Shown: positions 7,933 through 17,285, counted from the stretch's first letter. The stretch: 33,737 nucleotides of DNA from an uncultured Collinsella sp. (GCA_905194675.1 CAJJTG010000025.1:1-33737), one strand, 5' to 3'. Notes: a model not told the origin generated them from the sequence alone. Numbers and translations are program-made.

Positions 7933-8349
7933 CTACAGGTCGCCGCCCGTGCCCAGTAGTTTGCGCATGACTTGCTCGGGGTTAACCGAGCCATCGCGCG
8001 GGGCCAGGGCGGTGATCTTCTTCTGCATCTTGTACTCGTGCAGCTCGTCCTCGAGCTGGCGCACGCGAGCGCGGAGCTTCTCGTTCTCGCGCTCGCGCTC
8101 CTCGGCACGCTCCTTCATATCGAGAATGCGCACCACGCCGGCAAGGTTGATACCCTCGTCAGTCAGCTGGTTGATGAGCTCCAGACGCTCGATATCGGCA
8201 CGCGAATACAGGCGCGTGTTACCGCCCGAGCGCTGGGGGTTCACCAGGCCCTTAGACTCGTAGACGCGCAGAGTCTGCGGATGCATGCCGGTCAACTCGG
8301 CCGCCACGCTGATCATGTACAGCGGTTTGTTCCTATTGTCCTCGGCCAT
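7933..8349 (-). CDS. hspR: HspR, MerR-family heat-shock repressor
   Basis: HspR represses dnaK and clpB transcription in actinobacteria and uses DnaK as a co-repressor. The 138-aa protein shows a MerR-type winged helix at residues 11-80 (MISVAAELTGMHPQTLRVYESKGLV, then the wing RSGGNTRLYS), followed by a coiled coil rich in Glu, Arg and Leu (about 80-115), and ends in VMRKLLGTGGDL. It is the last gene of the dnaK-grpE-dnaJ-hspR cluster and starts 72 bp after dnaJ, with AAAGGGG as a possible ribosome site. Its likely targets are the identical 27-bp blocks at the clpB and dnaK promoters. Identity rests on context and domain layout and is firm. Confidence 0.93.
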   Translation of the reverse strand: MAEDNRNKPLYMISVAAELTGMHPQTLRVYESKGLVNPQRSGGNTRLYSRADIERLELINQLTDEGINLAGVVRILDMKERAEERERENEKLRARVRQLEDELHEYKMQKKITALAPRDGSVNPEQVMRKLLGTGGDL

Positions 8350-8421
8350 GCTACCTGACCCCTTTCCGTCTCGTTATCGTCCATCATAAGCCCGCGGGCG
8401 CGGGCGCGCGCCGCGACCTTC

Positions 8422-9387
8422 CTAGTACGTCGCCTTGTAACGGTTGACCTTCTCGCGATAGTCGCGCGTGTCGGCCTCGCGCAGCTTGGTCATGGCATCG
8501 CGCTCGTCATCGGATAGGTTCGTGGGGACCTGCACCTTGATCTCGACGAGCAGCGCGCCCGTACGGCCACGGTGCTTAACGTCGGGCGCTCCCATCTCCT
8601 TAAAGCGGAACTTCTTGCCCGTCTGAGTACCCGCGGGCACTTTCAAACGGACCGTCGCACCGCCGGGTGTGGGCACGTCCACCGTGCAGCCGAGCGCCGC
8701 CTCGTAGACCGAGACCGGTACCTCCATGGTCACGTCGGCGCCTTTGCGCTTGAACAGCGGGTGCTCCTCCACATGCGTGGTCACGACCAGGTCGCCGCGC
8801 TCGCCACCCGCAACGCCATACTCGCCGCGACGCTTGTAGCGTAGCTTGCCGCCATCGACCGCGCCCGCGGGCACCGAGACCGTGATGGTCTGCTGCTCGC
8901 CTGTCGAGGGAATGCGATAGGTGACCTTGTGCGTCACGCCGCGAAACGCGTCCTCGGCCGTCACATCGACGGTCAGCGATAGGTCGCCGCCCTTGCGAGC
9001 GCGGCTGCGACCCGCGCCGGCACCGGCAGCGCCCGCAGCCCCGGCAAAGCCCGAGCCCCAATCGCTACCCCAGGCGCCGTTGCCGCTAAAGATGCTGTCG
9101 AAGATATCGCCCCAGCCGCTGGCACCCGCGCCGGCACCGTAGCCGCCGCCATACGCGCCGCCCGCGCCCGGCATGCCGCCGAACATGAGCATCTGGTCGT
9201 ACTCTTTGCGCTTCTTCTCGTCCGAAAGCGTCTCGTAGGCCTCGCTGATCTCCTTGAACTTGGCCTCGTCGCCGCCGGCATCGGGGTGATATTTTTGCGC
9301 GAGCTTGCGAAACGCGCTCTTGATCTCTTTGTCGGAGGCGCTCTTGGATACGCCCAGGATGTCATAGAAGGTTTTGCCTGCAGCCAT
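8422..9387 (-). CDS. dnaJ: DnaJ-type co-chaperone without zinc finger (class B J-protein)
   Basis: J-proteins deliver substrates to DnaK and trigger its ATPase. The 321-aa protein has a J domain at residues 6-70 with the essential HPD (KYHPDAGG), a Gly/Ala-rich linker (about 70-130), and two C-terminal substrate-binding beta domains (about 135-310). The four CxxCxGxG zinc-binding repeats of classical DnaJ are absent, so it resembles CbpA or actinobacterial DnaJ2 in build. It is the only J-protein in this operon. The gene begins 107 bp after grpE, past two hairpins, and has its own ribosome site (AGGAGAGGAGC), so its level may differ from that of dnaK-grpE. Confidence 0.93.
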   Translation of the reverse strand: MAAGKTFYDILGVSKSASDKEIKSAFRKLAQKYHPDAGGDEAKFKEISEAYETLSDEKKRKEYDQMLMFGGMPGAGGAYGGGYGAGAGASGWGDIFDSIFSGNGAWGSDWGSGFAGAAGAAGAGAGRSRARKGGDLSLTVDVTAEDAFRGVTHKVTYRIPSTGEQQTITVSVPAGAVDGGKLRYKRRGEYGVAGGERGDLVVTTHVEEHPLFKRKGADVTMEVPVSVYEAALGCTVDVPTPGGATVRLKVPAGTQTGKKFRFKEMGAPDVKHRGRTGALLVEIKVQVPTNLSDDERDAMTKLREADTRDYREKVNRYKATY

Positions 9388-9410
9388 CGTAGCTCCTCTC
9401 CTGTTTCATC

Positions 9411-9431
9411 CGCCGTCCAGCGGACGGCGGC
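9411..9431. repeat. perfect hairpin just upstream of dnaJ
   Basis: CCGCCGTCC and GGACGGCGG (9411-9431) enclose AGC and form a very stable short hairpin in the leader of dnaJ, about 24 bases before its start codon and close to the ribosome site. It could affect translation or mRNA processing between grpE and dnaJ. Confidence 0.5.
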
Positions 9432-9459
9432 TCATGCTTTCATATGGCACTAGGCCAGA

Positions 9460-9489
9460 AAGGGCCCCGGGTGTTGCCCCGGGGCCCTT
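9460..9489 (-). terminator. attenuator or terminator between grpE and dnaJ
   Basis: A 12-bp perfect stem (AAGGGCCCCGGG with its complement) is followed on the minus strand by TTTCTGG. It begins 5 bases past the grpE stop codon. The T tract is short, so partial termination between dnaK-grpE and dnaJ-hspR is more likely than a full stop. Confidence 0.6.
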
Positions 9490-9494
9490 CTCAA

Positions 9495-10337
9495 TTACTC
9501 CTCGGTGCTCTCGGCCGTATCGGCCGCGGCCTCCTCGGGCGCCGCTTCGGGCTCCGGTGCGGGGCGCTTCTCGCCGCCGTAGGTCACCGTCACCATCGCG
9601 GAACGCAGGATGCGGTCCGCCATGCGGTAGCCCTTCTGGTACACGTCGTTGACAGTCTCGTCGTACTGCGATGCGTCCTCGACGCGGCCCACAGCCTGGT
9701 GCTCGAGCGGATCGAACGCCTCGCCCTTGGGGTCGATGGGCTCAACGCCCTCGTGAGCAAACACATCGAGCAGCTTGGCATGCACCGCGTCAACGCCGTC
9801 GACGAACTGCTTAAAGTCGTCGGCGAGCTCCTGGCTGCGGGCATGGTCGATCGCGCGCTCGATATCGTCGACCACCGGCAGCAGCGCGGTGACGAGCTTC
9901 TCGGTCGCGCGCTCGCGCTCGGCGATGCGCTCGTTGGCGGTGCGGCGACGGAAGTTCTCCCAGTCGGCCTGCAGACGGGCGGTACGCTCGGTGGCGTCCT
10001 TTGCCTTATCCTCGGCGGCCTTCTGGGCCTCTGCCGCAGCATCGAGCTCGCGGCGCACGTCGGCAAGCTCCTTTTGGGCCTGCTCGAACTTGAGCTTAAA
10101 GTCGTTGTCGGCGGCTTCCTCACCGGCGCGGATAGCAGCTTCCACCATCTCGTCCTCGGTCATCGTCGCCTCCTTGTTGGAATCCTCTACCTGGTTCTCG
10201 GCAGCCTCGGCGGCCTCGGCCTCGTTGGCCTCGGTATCGTCGACGGCCTCTACGGGAATCTTCACGTCCTTCTCCTCAGAGTCAACGGGGGCGGCGCCAG
10301 CGGCGGCCGCCTCCGTGCGAGCTTTACGGGCGGACAT
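9495..10337 (-). CDS. grpE: GrpE nucleotide exchange factor
   Basis: GrpE is a dimer that releases ADP from DnaK. The 280-aa protein has an acidic, probably disordered N-terminus (1-75), a long coiled coil (about 76-130, KFEQAQKELADVRRELD and on, ending ADWENFRRRTANE), and a C-terminal beta domain with the family pattern HQAVGRVED and GYRMADRILRSAMVTV. The ATG at 10335-10337 lies only 2 bp after the dnaK stop codon, which implies coupled translation. A second in-frame ATG at 10161-10163 has a stronger ribosome site (AAGGAGG) and would give a 222-aa form lacking the acidic tail. The tail has no matching block in the shorter GrpE proteins, so either start, or both, could be used. Confidence 0.94.
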   Translation of the reverse strand: MSARKARTEAAAAGAAPVDSEEKDVKIPVEAVDDTEANEAEAAEAAENQVEDSNKEATMTEDEMVEAAIRAGEEAADNDFKLKFEQAQKELADVRRELDAAAEAQKAAEDKAKDATERTARLQADWENFRRRTANERIAERERATEKLVTALLPVVDDIERAIDHARSQELADDFKQFVDGVDAVHAKLLDVFAHEGVEPIDPKGEAFDPLEHQAVGRVEDASQYDETVNDVYQKGYRMADRILRSAMVTVTYGGEKRPAPEPEAAPEEAAADTAESTEE

Positions 10338-10339
10338 GA

Positions 10340-12232
<1,893 letters not shown>

Positions 12233-12333
12233 TAGAAATTCCCTCTCTCTTTTGCGTTCGCGTCGCCTCGACGGTCTGTCGCGCGGCGCTTCGGCTTGTC
12301 TTTCAGGATGTAGTGTATCCCCTTATGGGCTGG

Positions 12334-12368
12334 AATATACAAAATCTAAGTCAATTCATATAAGATTT
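12334..12368 (-). promoter_or_regulatory. dnaK promoter -10 with 27-bp block shared with clpB (candidate HspR operator)
   Basis: AAATCTAAGTC (12342-12352), five bases, ATATAAGATTT (12358-12368): identical to the block at 3159-3185 except for the five central bases. On the minus strand the -10 hexamer TATATT (12334-12339) follows after two bases, compared with three at clpB. The untranslated leader would be about 95 bases. Confidence 0.6.
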
Positions 12369-12390
12369 CTTATCTCTGAGAGTTTAGGTT

Positions 12391-12421
12391 CTCAAATGTG
12401 CAGGTAGATGCACTGTTTGAG
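12391..12421. repeat. dyad upstream of the dnaK promoter
   Basis: CTCAAA-T-GTGCA and TGCAC-TG-TTTGAG enclose GGTAGA. The outer arms CTCAAA/TTTGAG resemble half sites of HAIR (CTTGAGT/ACTCAAG) but are in the opposite order and spacing, so I make no claim of HspR binding. Confidence 0.4.
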
Positions 12422-12495
12422 TTCTCGGCAAATCTACTGAGATCTATGTAGAGATGACTGAGGTTTGCGTCCGGGGGCGCCTGGGGCTGCCTTGC

Positions 12496-12681
12496 GGAAA
12501 GCTCGTCCCGGTTTGAGCGTGGATTCTGGGATGCGGTTTCCTCTTGAAGGCTCAACCGGAAGCTACATCCCAGTTTGAGCACCGATTCCGGGACGCAGTT
12601 TCCGCCGGGCGGTCCAACCGGAAACTAGGGCCCGTTTTTCGGCAAATTTATGGGATGCGCTTTCCGCAAGCGCGCTCAATA
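12496..12681. repeat. three exact-length 62-bp tandem units, each with a 46-bp dyad
   Basis: Units at 12496-12557, 12558-12619 and 12620-12681 adjoin without gaps and are 62 bp each. Each begins GGAA, has a (T/G)CCC block at 11-14, a GGGA(T/C)GC block at 33-39, and TTTCC at 42-46. The blocks are inverted (GGAA..TCCC against GGGA..TTCC), so every unit folds into a 46-base hairpin. Units 1 and 2 also share CGGTTTGAGC or CAGTTTGAGC in the loop. Unit 3 is more diverged in its centre. The array lies in the 657-bp gene-free stretch between dnaK and the ferredoxin gene. Confidence 0.85.
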
Positions 12682-12800
12682 GCTCAATATTTCAAGTCAC
12701 CTTTAGCTAACATTTGCGCAGCTCAGCGGCCCCACCTGCGTGTTTTTTAGTAAACCTTGGCATACTCGGCGAACGGTATGAAGATGCCGGCCAGAGGGTA

Positions 12801-12828
12801 TTGCAAACGGTCGCTCCCGTGGTATGTT
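12801..12828 (+). promoter_or_regulatory. likely promoter of the ferredoxin gene
   Basis: TTGCAA (12801-12806) and TATGTT (12823-12828) are separated by 16 bp and lie about 60 bases upstream of the ferredoxin start codon on the same strand. They are reasonable -35 and -10 hexamers. Confidence 0.5.
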
Positions 12829-12889
12829 TTTGCCCGAATCAAACCGGCGCGCATCGCCTGTAGCGTCGGTCAACAGAGAGGAAACTACC

Positions 12890-13075
12890 ATGGCTCATCC
12901 CGTAATTGATGCCGACGAGTGCATCGCTTGTGGCGTTTGCGTCGACTCCTGCCCCGCTGGCGTTCTGGAGCTCCAGGACGTCGCCACCGTCGCTGACGAG
13001 GATTCCTGCGTCGCCTGTGGCGCTTGCCAGGACGCTTGCCCCGCCGGCGCGATCACCGAGATCGTCGAGGAGTAA
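12890..13075 (+). CDS. 2[4Fe-4S] ferredoxin (61 aa)
   Basis: This is a small soluble electron carrier of the clostridial type. Two complete cluster motifs are visible, CIACGVCVDSCPAG and CVACGACQDACPAG, each CxxCxxCxxxCP, in a 61-residue protein, which is the usual length. Pseudo-twofold symmetry between the halves is clear. Such proteins serve low-potential enzymes of anaerobes (hydrogenases, 2-oxoacid oxidoreductases); the partner is not shown here. The ATG at 12890 has an AGAGAGG ribosome site. The gene is monocistronic, with a promoter at 12801 and a strong terminator at 13116, which would suit a highly expressed protein. Confidence 0.95.
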   Translation: MAHPVIDADECIACGVCVDSCPAGVLELQDVATVADEDSCVACGACQDACPAGAITEIVEE

Positions 13076-13115
13076 CAGCTCCCCCACCTGCACACTCAAA
13101 AGTACACCGTGCACA

Positions 13116-13153
13116 AAAAGGAGGCCTCCGCATCGCCGCGGAGGCCTCCTTTT
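13116..13153. terminator. strong bidirectional terminator between ferredoxin and niaR
   Basis: The 16-bp perfect arms AAAAGGAGGCCTCCGC and their complement enclose ATCGCC, with A and T tracts on the two sides. It works for the plus-strand ferredoxin gene (TTTTGTTT follows) and for the minus-strand NAD operon, which ends at 13213. Confidence 0.9.
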
Positions 13154-13212
13154 GTTTGTATAGGCAGCTAATTTGAGGCCAAATTGCCGCTTAGGGGCGT
13201 TTGCAGCGTCGG

Positions 13213-13758
13213 CTAAGAGAGATCATCCTCGTAGGGCATCAGGTCTGCCAAGTAGCCTTTCTCTTTGAGCATCGCCTCGATCTCGTCGAGGGTCTGCTCG
13301 TCCTCCGCCGCGATGCGATGGAAGTGGTAGCCGCTCGTCACCGTTAGTAGTGGAAAGCTCTTGCCGCTGGCGATGCCCTCTAGGTAGCGCTCAACATCGC
13401 GACGATTGCGAATGTCCAGGTCGGCCGTGATCTTACCGTACACGCGGTGATTGACGATCACGTTGAGCACGGCGCCACCCGCGTCGACGATACTCGTAAG
13501 CTCGTCGCCCGCCTGCTCCACGCTGTGGCGCACCTTAACAAGACGCGTGGGCACGGCGGGGCTACTCGCGGCTTCCTGCAGCACGTAGCCGCGGTTGGTC
13601 GCCACGATATCGTGCCCATCGGCACGCAACAGGGCAATATCCTGAACCACGACCTGACGGCTCACGCCAACCTCGCGGGCAAGTGCGCTGCCCGAAACGG
13701 GCTCCTTGGCTCCTTCGAGCACGCCCATGATGGCACGGCGACGCTCGCGGGCGTTCAT
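13213..13758 (-). CDS. niaR: NiaR, nicotinate-responsive repressor of NAD synthesis
   Basis: NiaR (formerly YrxA/3H protein) represses NAD biosynthesis and niacin uptake genes when nicotinic acid is present. The 181-aa protein has an N-terminal winged helix (residues 4-60, RRAIMGVLEGAKEPVSGSAL, REVGVSRQVVVQDIALLR) and a C-terminal 3H domain with the conserved histidines (VRHSVEQ, VNHRVYG, GYHFHRI) that bind metal or ligand. Its start codon overlaps the nadC stop codon (TAATG), so it is the last gene of nadA-nadB-nadC-niaR and should be controlled by its own operator, probably the palindrome at 17122-17165. Confidence 0.9.
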   Translation of the reverse strand: MNARERRRAIMGVLEGAKEPVSGSALAREVGVSRQVVVQDIALLRADGHDIVATNRGYVLQEAASSPAVPTRLVKVRHSVEQAGDELTSIVDAGGAVLNVIVNHRVYGKITADLDIRNRRDVERYLEGIASGKSFPLLTVTSGYHFHRIAAEDEQTLDEIEAMLKEKGYLADLMPYEDDLS

Positions 13759-14618
13759 TATTTACCGTCCAGCAGACGCAGGTGCTTAAGCGAGAGGTCG
13801 AGGATCGGCGCGGAGTGCGTCAGGGCGCCCGAGCTAATGTAGTCGACGCCCAGGTCGGCAAGCGCGCGGATATTGTTAGCGTCCACGTTGCCCGAGCACT
13901 CGGTCTTGGCGCGACCGGCGATAAGCTCGATGGCGGCGGCCATGTCGTCATGGGTCATGTTGTCGAACATGATGATATCGGCGCCGGCCTCCACGGCTTC
14001 GCGTACCATGTCCAGGTTCTCGCACTCAATCTCGACCGTCGTGGTAAACGACGCGTGGGCGCGCGCCATCTCGATCGCGCGCGTCACGCCACCGGCGGCA
14101 TCGATGTGGTTGTCCTTGAGCATGACGGCTGTCGACAGGTTGTAGCGATGGTTGCTGCCGCCGCCGATCTCAACCGCCGCCTTCTCGAAAACGCGCATGC
14201 CCGGCGTGGTCTTGCGTGTGTCGACAAGCACGGTCTTGGTACCCTCGAGCGCCGCTGCCATTCTGTGCGTATAGGTAGCGATACCGCTCATGCGCTGCAG
14301 GTAGTTGAGCGCCACGCGCTCGCCCGAAAGCAGCACGCGCGCATCGCCGCGCACCTGGCCCACGTGGTCGCCGGCGTGCACCTCGTCACCGTCGGCAACA
14401 TCAAACAGCACCGAGCTCTGCGAATCCAGCAGCTCAAAGGTGCGGGCGAACACATCCAAGCCCGCGATGATGCCATCGGCCTTGGCGATGAGCTCCACCG
14501 TGGCGGGGCGCGCCGTGGGGCACACGCTCGCCGTGCTCACGTCCTCAAACGTAATGTCCTCGCGTAGAGCCTGCAGAATCAGATCATCGACGACGAGCTT
14601 CATGGTAATGGGATTCAT
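13758..14618 (-). CDS. nadC: quinolinate phosphoribosyltransferase
   Basis: NadC makes nicotinate mononucleotide from quinolinate and PRPP with loss of CO2, the third step of de novo NAD synthesis. The 286-aa length is normal. Family blocks are visible: GERVALNYLQRMSGIAT, DTRKTTPGMRVFEKAAVEIGGG (shown in part), NHRYNLS, MLKDNHI, EIECEN and the C-terminal barrel end SSGALTHSAP. The ATG at 14616-14618 follows the nadB stop codon by 3 bp, and its ribosome site (GGAGGAG) lies inside the end of nadB, so translation is coupled. Confidence 0.97.
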   Translation of the reverse strand: MNPITMKLVVDDLILQALREDITFEDVSTASVCPTARPATVELIAKADGIIAGLDVFARTFELLDSQSSVLFDVADGDEVHAGDHVGQVRGDARVLLSGERVALNYLQRMSGIATYTHRMAAALEGTKTVLVDTRKTTPGMRVFEKAAVEIGGGSNHRYNLSTAVMLKDNHIDAAGGVTRAIEMARAHASFTTTVEIECENLDMVREAVEAGADIIMFDNMTHDDMAAAIELIAGRAKTECSGNVDANNIRALADLGVDYISSGALTHSAPILDLSLKHLRLLDGK

Positions 14619-14621
14619 GGT

Positions 14622-15998
14622 CTACTCCTCCACGGCCTGCGTGCCGGCGGCACGGGCCAAATCATCGATCGCCAGGGAGTCGGCGCTCAGGGCGCGATGA
14701 CGCCCGTCGAGCGCGGGCTCGCCCGCCTGCTCCACGGCGAGCGACTCGCCGGTGCGCATGTACCACGCGGCGCGACGACCCCAGACCAGCGCCTCGAGCA
14801 GGCTGTTTGATGCAAGGCGATTCTTGCCGTGAACGCCGTTGCAGGCCGTCTCACCGGCTGCGTAGAGCTCGGGCATCGAGGTGCGGCCGTCCTTGTCGAC
14901 CCACACGCCGCCCATAAAGTAGTGCTGCGTAGGCGTAACGGGGATGGGCTCGTCCAAGATGTCGCGGCCGTCCTCCAAGCAGCGTGCGCGGATGTTGGCG
15001 AAGTGCCCGGTCACCACATCGCGCTCGACGGGGGCAAAGCTCAGCCACTCGTGCTCGGTGCCGTCTTGCTTCATCTGCTCGCGGATGGCGGCGGCGACAA
15101 CATCGCGCGGCTGCAGCTCGTCGGTAAAGCGCTCGCCGGCAGCATTGAGCAGAATCGCGCCTTCGCCGCGGCAGCTCTCGCTAATCAGGAAGGTGCGGCC
15201 CGGCTGCGGAGAGAACAGTCCCGTGGGATGGATCTGCACGTAGTCCAGGTGCTCCATCGTGATGCCGTGCTCCTGCGCGATGTAGCAAGCGTCACCGGTG
15301 AGCTGCGGGTAGTTGGTGGAGTGATCGTACACGCCGCCGATGCCACCCGTCGCCCACAGCGTATGGCGAGCATGAATCTTAAACGGCTTACCGGCATGCA
15401 CGCCCTCATCGGCATTTGCCAGCTCGTCGGCGGGGCGAGCCGAATCGCCCTCATCCACGGCAACGGCGACGACACCGGCACACACCGTGGCGCCGTCACG
15501 CTCGCCCGTCAGGATGTCGGTCATGGCCACGTGCTCGAGAATCTGCACGTTATCCAGCTTGCGGACAGCCTGGAGCAGTTTGGTCGTAATCTCCTTGCCC
15601 GTAATATCGGCATGGAAGGCGATGCGCGGGCGGCTGTGCGCGCCCTCGCGGGTAAAGTCGAGGCTGCCGTCGGCCTTGCGCTCAAAGTCCACGCCCATGG
15701 CCAGCAGGTCATTGATGACCGAACGGCTCGAGCGAATCATGATGTCAACACTCTCGCGGCGGTTCTCGTAATGGCCGGCGTGCATGGTGTCCTCAAAGAA
15801 GGCATCGTAGTCAGAGCCTTCGGGCAGCACGCAGATACCGCCCTGCGCGAGCATCGAATCGCACTCGTCGACGGCGCCCTTGGAGAGCATGATTACGCGC
15901 GTGCTCGTCGGCAGATTGAGAGCCGCATACAGGCCCGCCACGCCGCAACCGGCAATGACGACATCGCACTCCATATCGGGGTATTGTTTGGTTTCCAC
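14622..15998 (-). CDS. nadB: L-aspartate oxidase
   Basis: NadB is an FAD enzyme that oxidises L-aspartate to iminoaspartate, which NadA condenses to quinolinate; in anaerobes it can use fumarate as acceptor. Visible: the FAD dinucleotide motif VIAGCGVAGLYAALN near the N-terminus, AQGGI, the HPTGL and SESCRGEGAIL blocks, the catalytic-type RDVVAAAI, HYFMGG, and ELYAAGETACNGVHG with NRLASNSLLEALVWG at the C-terminus. I chose the GTG at 15996-15998, which has a GGGAGAGG ribosome site. A longer in-frame start at 16043 would place its first codons inside the palindrome at 16017-16051 and has no support. The resulting 458 aa is on the short side for NadB, which usually runs above 500. Confidence 0.95.
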   Translation of the reverse strand: METKQYPDMECDVVIAGCGVAGLYAALNLPTSTRVIMLSKGAVDECDSMLAQGGICVLPEGSDYDAFFEDTMHAGHYENRRESVDIMIRSSRSVINDLLAMGVDFERKADGSLDFTREGAHSRPRIAFHADITGKEITTKLLQAVRKLDNVQILEHVAMTDILTGERDGATVCAGVVAVAVDEGDSARPADELANADEGVHAGKPFKIHARHTLWATGGIGGVYDHSTNYPQLTGDACYIAQEHGITMEHLDYVQIHPTGLFSPQPGRTFLISESCRGEGAILLNAAGERFTDELQPRDVVAAAIREQMKQDGTEHEWLSFAPVERDVVTGHFANIRARCLEDGRDILDEPIPVTPTQHYFMGGVWVDKDGRTSMPELYAAGETACNGVHGKNRLASNSLLEALVWGRRAAWYMRTGESLAVEQAGEPALDGRHRALSADSLAIDDLARAAGTQAVEE

Positions 15999-16016
15999 AG
16001 GAATCCTCTCCCTTGT

Positions 16017-16051
16017 AATGTGACATAAGGGATGGTCCCTCATGTCACATT
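16017..16051. repeat. hairpin between nadA and nadB
   Basis: AATGTGACATAAGGGA and TCCCTCATGTCACATT (15 of 16 pairs) enclose TGG. It occupies most of the 56-bp gap between the nadA stop codon and the nadB start and begins 18 bases upstream of that start. No T tract follows, so it is more likely an mRNA-processing or dispersed palindromic element than a terminator. Confidence 0.6.
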
Positions 16052-16054
16052 GGC

Positions 16055-17080
16055 TTAGCGCGCCGCGTACTCGAGCATGCGGTCGAGCGTGAGCTTGGCC
16101 TGATCGGCGGCCTCGTCCGACACGCCGATCTGCACCTCGCCCTCACCCGTCTCCAGGCAGCGCACGAGCTTTTCGAGCGTGATGAGATCCATGTTGACGC
16201 AGGTGGGCTGCACCGCGGGGAAGTAGAACTTCTTGCCGGTGCCCTGGCAGCGGCGCTCGAGCTCGTAGAGCACACCGCGGACCGTCACGATAATGAACTC
16301 GCTCGCGTCGGACTCCTCGGCGTACTTGATGATGCCGGCGGTGGAGCCAATGTAGTCGGCCTCGGCCAAGACGTCGGCCTTGCACTCGGGATGCGCCAGC
16401 ACGAGCGCGTCGGGGTGGGCCTCCGTCGCGTCGACGATCTGCTCGACGGTGATGATGTGATGGCGCGGGCAGTAGCCGTTGTTGAGGATGACGTGCTTTT
16501 GCGGCACCTGCTCGGCTACGAAACGGCCCAGGTTTTGGTCGGGAATGAACAGTATATGCTGCTGCGGCAGCTCGGACACGATCTTGACGGCGTTGGAGCT
16601 GGTGACGCACACGTCGCTCCAACTCTTGATCTCGACCGTCGAGTTGACGTAGCAGACCACGGCAAGGTCGTCGCCATACTCGGCGCGCGCCGCGTCGACC
16701 GTCTCGCGCTTGACCATGTGCGCCATGGGACAGTCCGCGCCCGGCTCGGGCAGCAGCACGGTCTTGGTGGGGTTGAGCAGCTTGGCGCTCTCGCCCATAA
16801 ACTCCACGCCGCACAGCACGATAGTCTGCTGCGGCAGGCTCTTGGCGAGCTTTGCCAGGTAAAAGCTGTCGCCGACGTAATCGGCAACGGCTTGAACCTC
16901 GGGCGCCACATAGTAGTGCGCCAGGATCACCGCGTCACGTTGGGTTTTTAGTTGCTGAATGGCCTCGACGAGCTCTGCGGGCACCAGTGCCGCGCGCTCC
17001 GTTGCCGTCGTTGCCGATGCTAGGCCGGCCGCGATATCGCGTGCAAGCTCCGATGCATCCATGTTCGCGCTCTGTGCCAT
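16055..17080 (-). CDS. nadA: quinolinate synthase
   Basis: NadA condenses iminoaspartate with dihydroxyacetone phosphate to quinolinate using an oxygen-sensitive [4Fe-4S] cluster. The 341-aa protein shows the family blocks ILAHYYVAPEVQAVADYVGD, the three cluster cysteines in LCGVEFMGES, HPECKADV and PTCVNMDLITLEK, and internal pseudo-repeats (NSTVEIKSWSD, ILFIPDQNLGR, TAGIIKYA). The ATG at 17078-17080 is preferred over the adjacent TTG because AGAGAGGGG fits it at normal spacing. It is the first gene of the NAD operon, and its promoter carries the candidate NiaR operator. Confidence 0.97.
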   Translation of the reverse strand: MAQSANMDASELARDIAAGLASATTATERAALVPAELVEAIQQLKTQRDAVILAHYYVAPEVQAVADYVGDSFYLAKLAKSLPQQTIVLCGVEFMGESAKLLNPTKTVLLPEPGADCPMAHMVKRETVDAARAEYGDDLAVVCYVNSTVEIKSWSDVCVTSSNAVKIVSELPQQHILFIPDQNLGRFVAEQVPQKHVILNNGYCPRHHIITVEQIVDATEAHPDALVLAHPECKADVLAEADYIGSTAGIIKYAEESDASEFIIVTVRGVLYELERRCQGTGKKFYFPAVQPTCVNMDLITLEKLVRCLETGEGEVQIGVSDEAADQAKLTLDRMLEYAAR

Positions 17081-17115
17081 CAAGGCCCCTCTCTTTTGGC
17101 GAATCTTGGGGCTTT

Positions 17116-17165
17116 AGTATGACACCTGGCTTTACAGCTGACAAGACAGCTGTAAAGCCAGGTGT
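17116..17165 (-). promoter_or_regulatory. nadA promoter with 44-bp perfect palindrome, candidate NiaR operator
   Basis: On the minus strand TTGTCA (17139-17144) and CATACT (17116-17121) are separated by 17 bp, a good promoter about 35 bases upstream of nadA. Across it lies a perfect palindrome, 19-bp arms ACACCTGGCTTTACAGCTG (17122-17140 and 17147-17165) around ACAAGA, which covers the -35 hexamer and the spacer. The operon encodes NiaR, so autoregulation through this site is the simplest reading. Confidence 0.7.
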
Positions 17166-17189
17166 AAAGTTGGAATAAAGATTCAATCA

Positions 17190-17248
17190 TGGGGCGGGTC
17201 CATTTTCGAACTGGCAAGCTGAGGATAGTCGAAAATGGACCCGCCCCA
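17190..17248. repeat. 59-bp hairpin, 20-bp perfect arms
   Basis: TGGGGCGGGTCCATTTTCGA pairs exactly with TCGAAAATGGACCCGCCCCA; the 19-base centre is unpaired. It lies in the gene-free stretch upstream of the NAD promoter (17166-17640), where I see no plausible coding sequence. Confidence 0.7.
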
Positions 17249-17285
17249 AGATTCGAGCGGCCCGCATTGTCCTGGACCAAGGGGC

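Noticed and set aside
12391..12421. Classical HAIR operator upstream of dnaK
   Set aside because: The arms CTCAAA/TTTGAG are in the reverse order of CTTGAGT/ACTCAAG and the spacing is wrong.
15999..16043. Upstream start of nadB at 16043
   Set aside because: The extra codons lie in the palindrome at 16017-16051 and no ribosome site precedes them; GTG at 15998 has GGGAGAGG.
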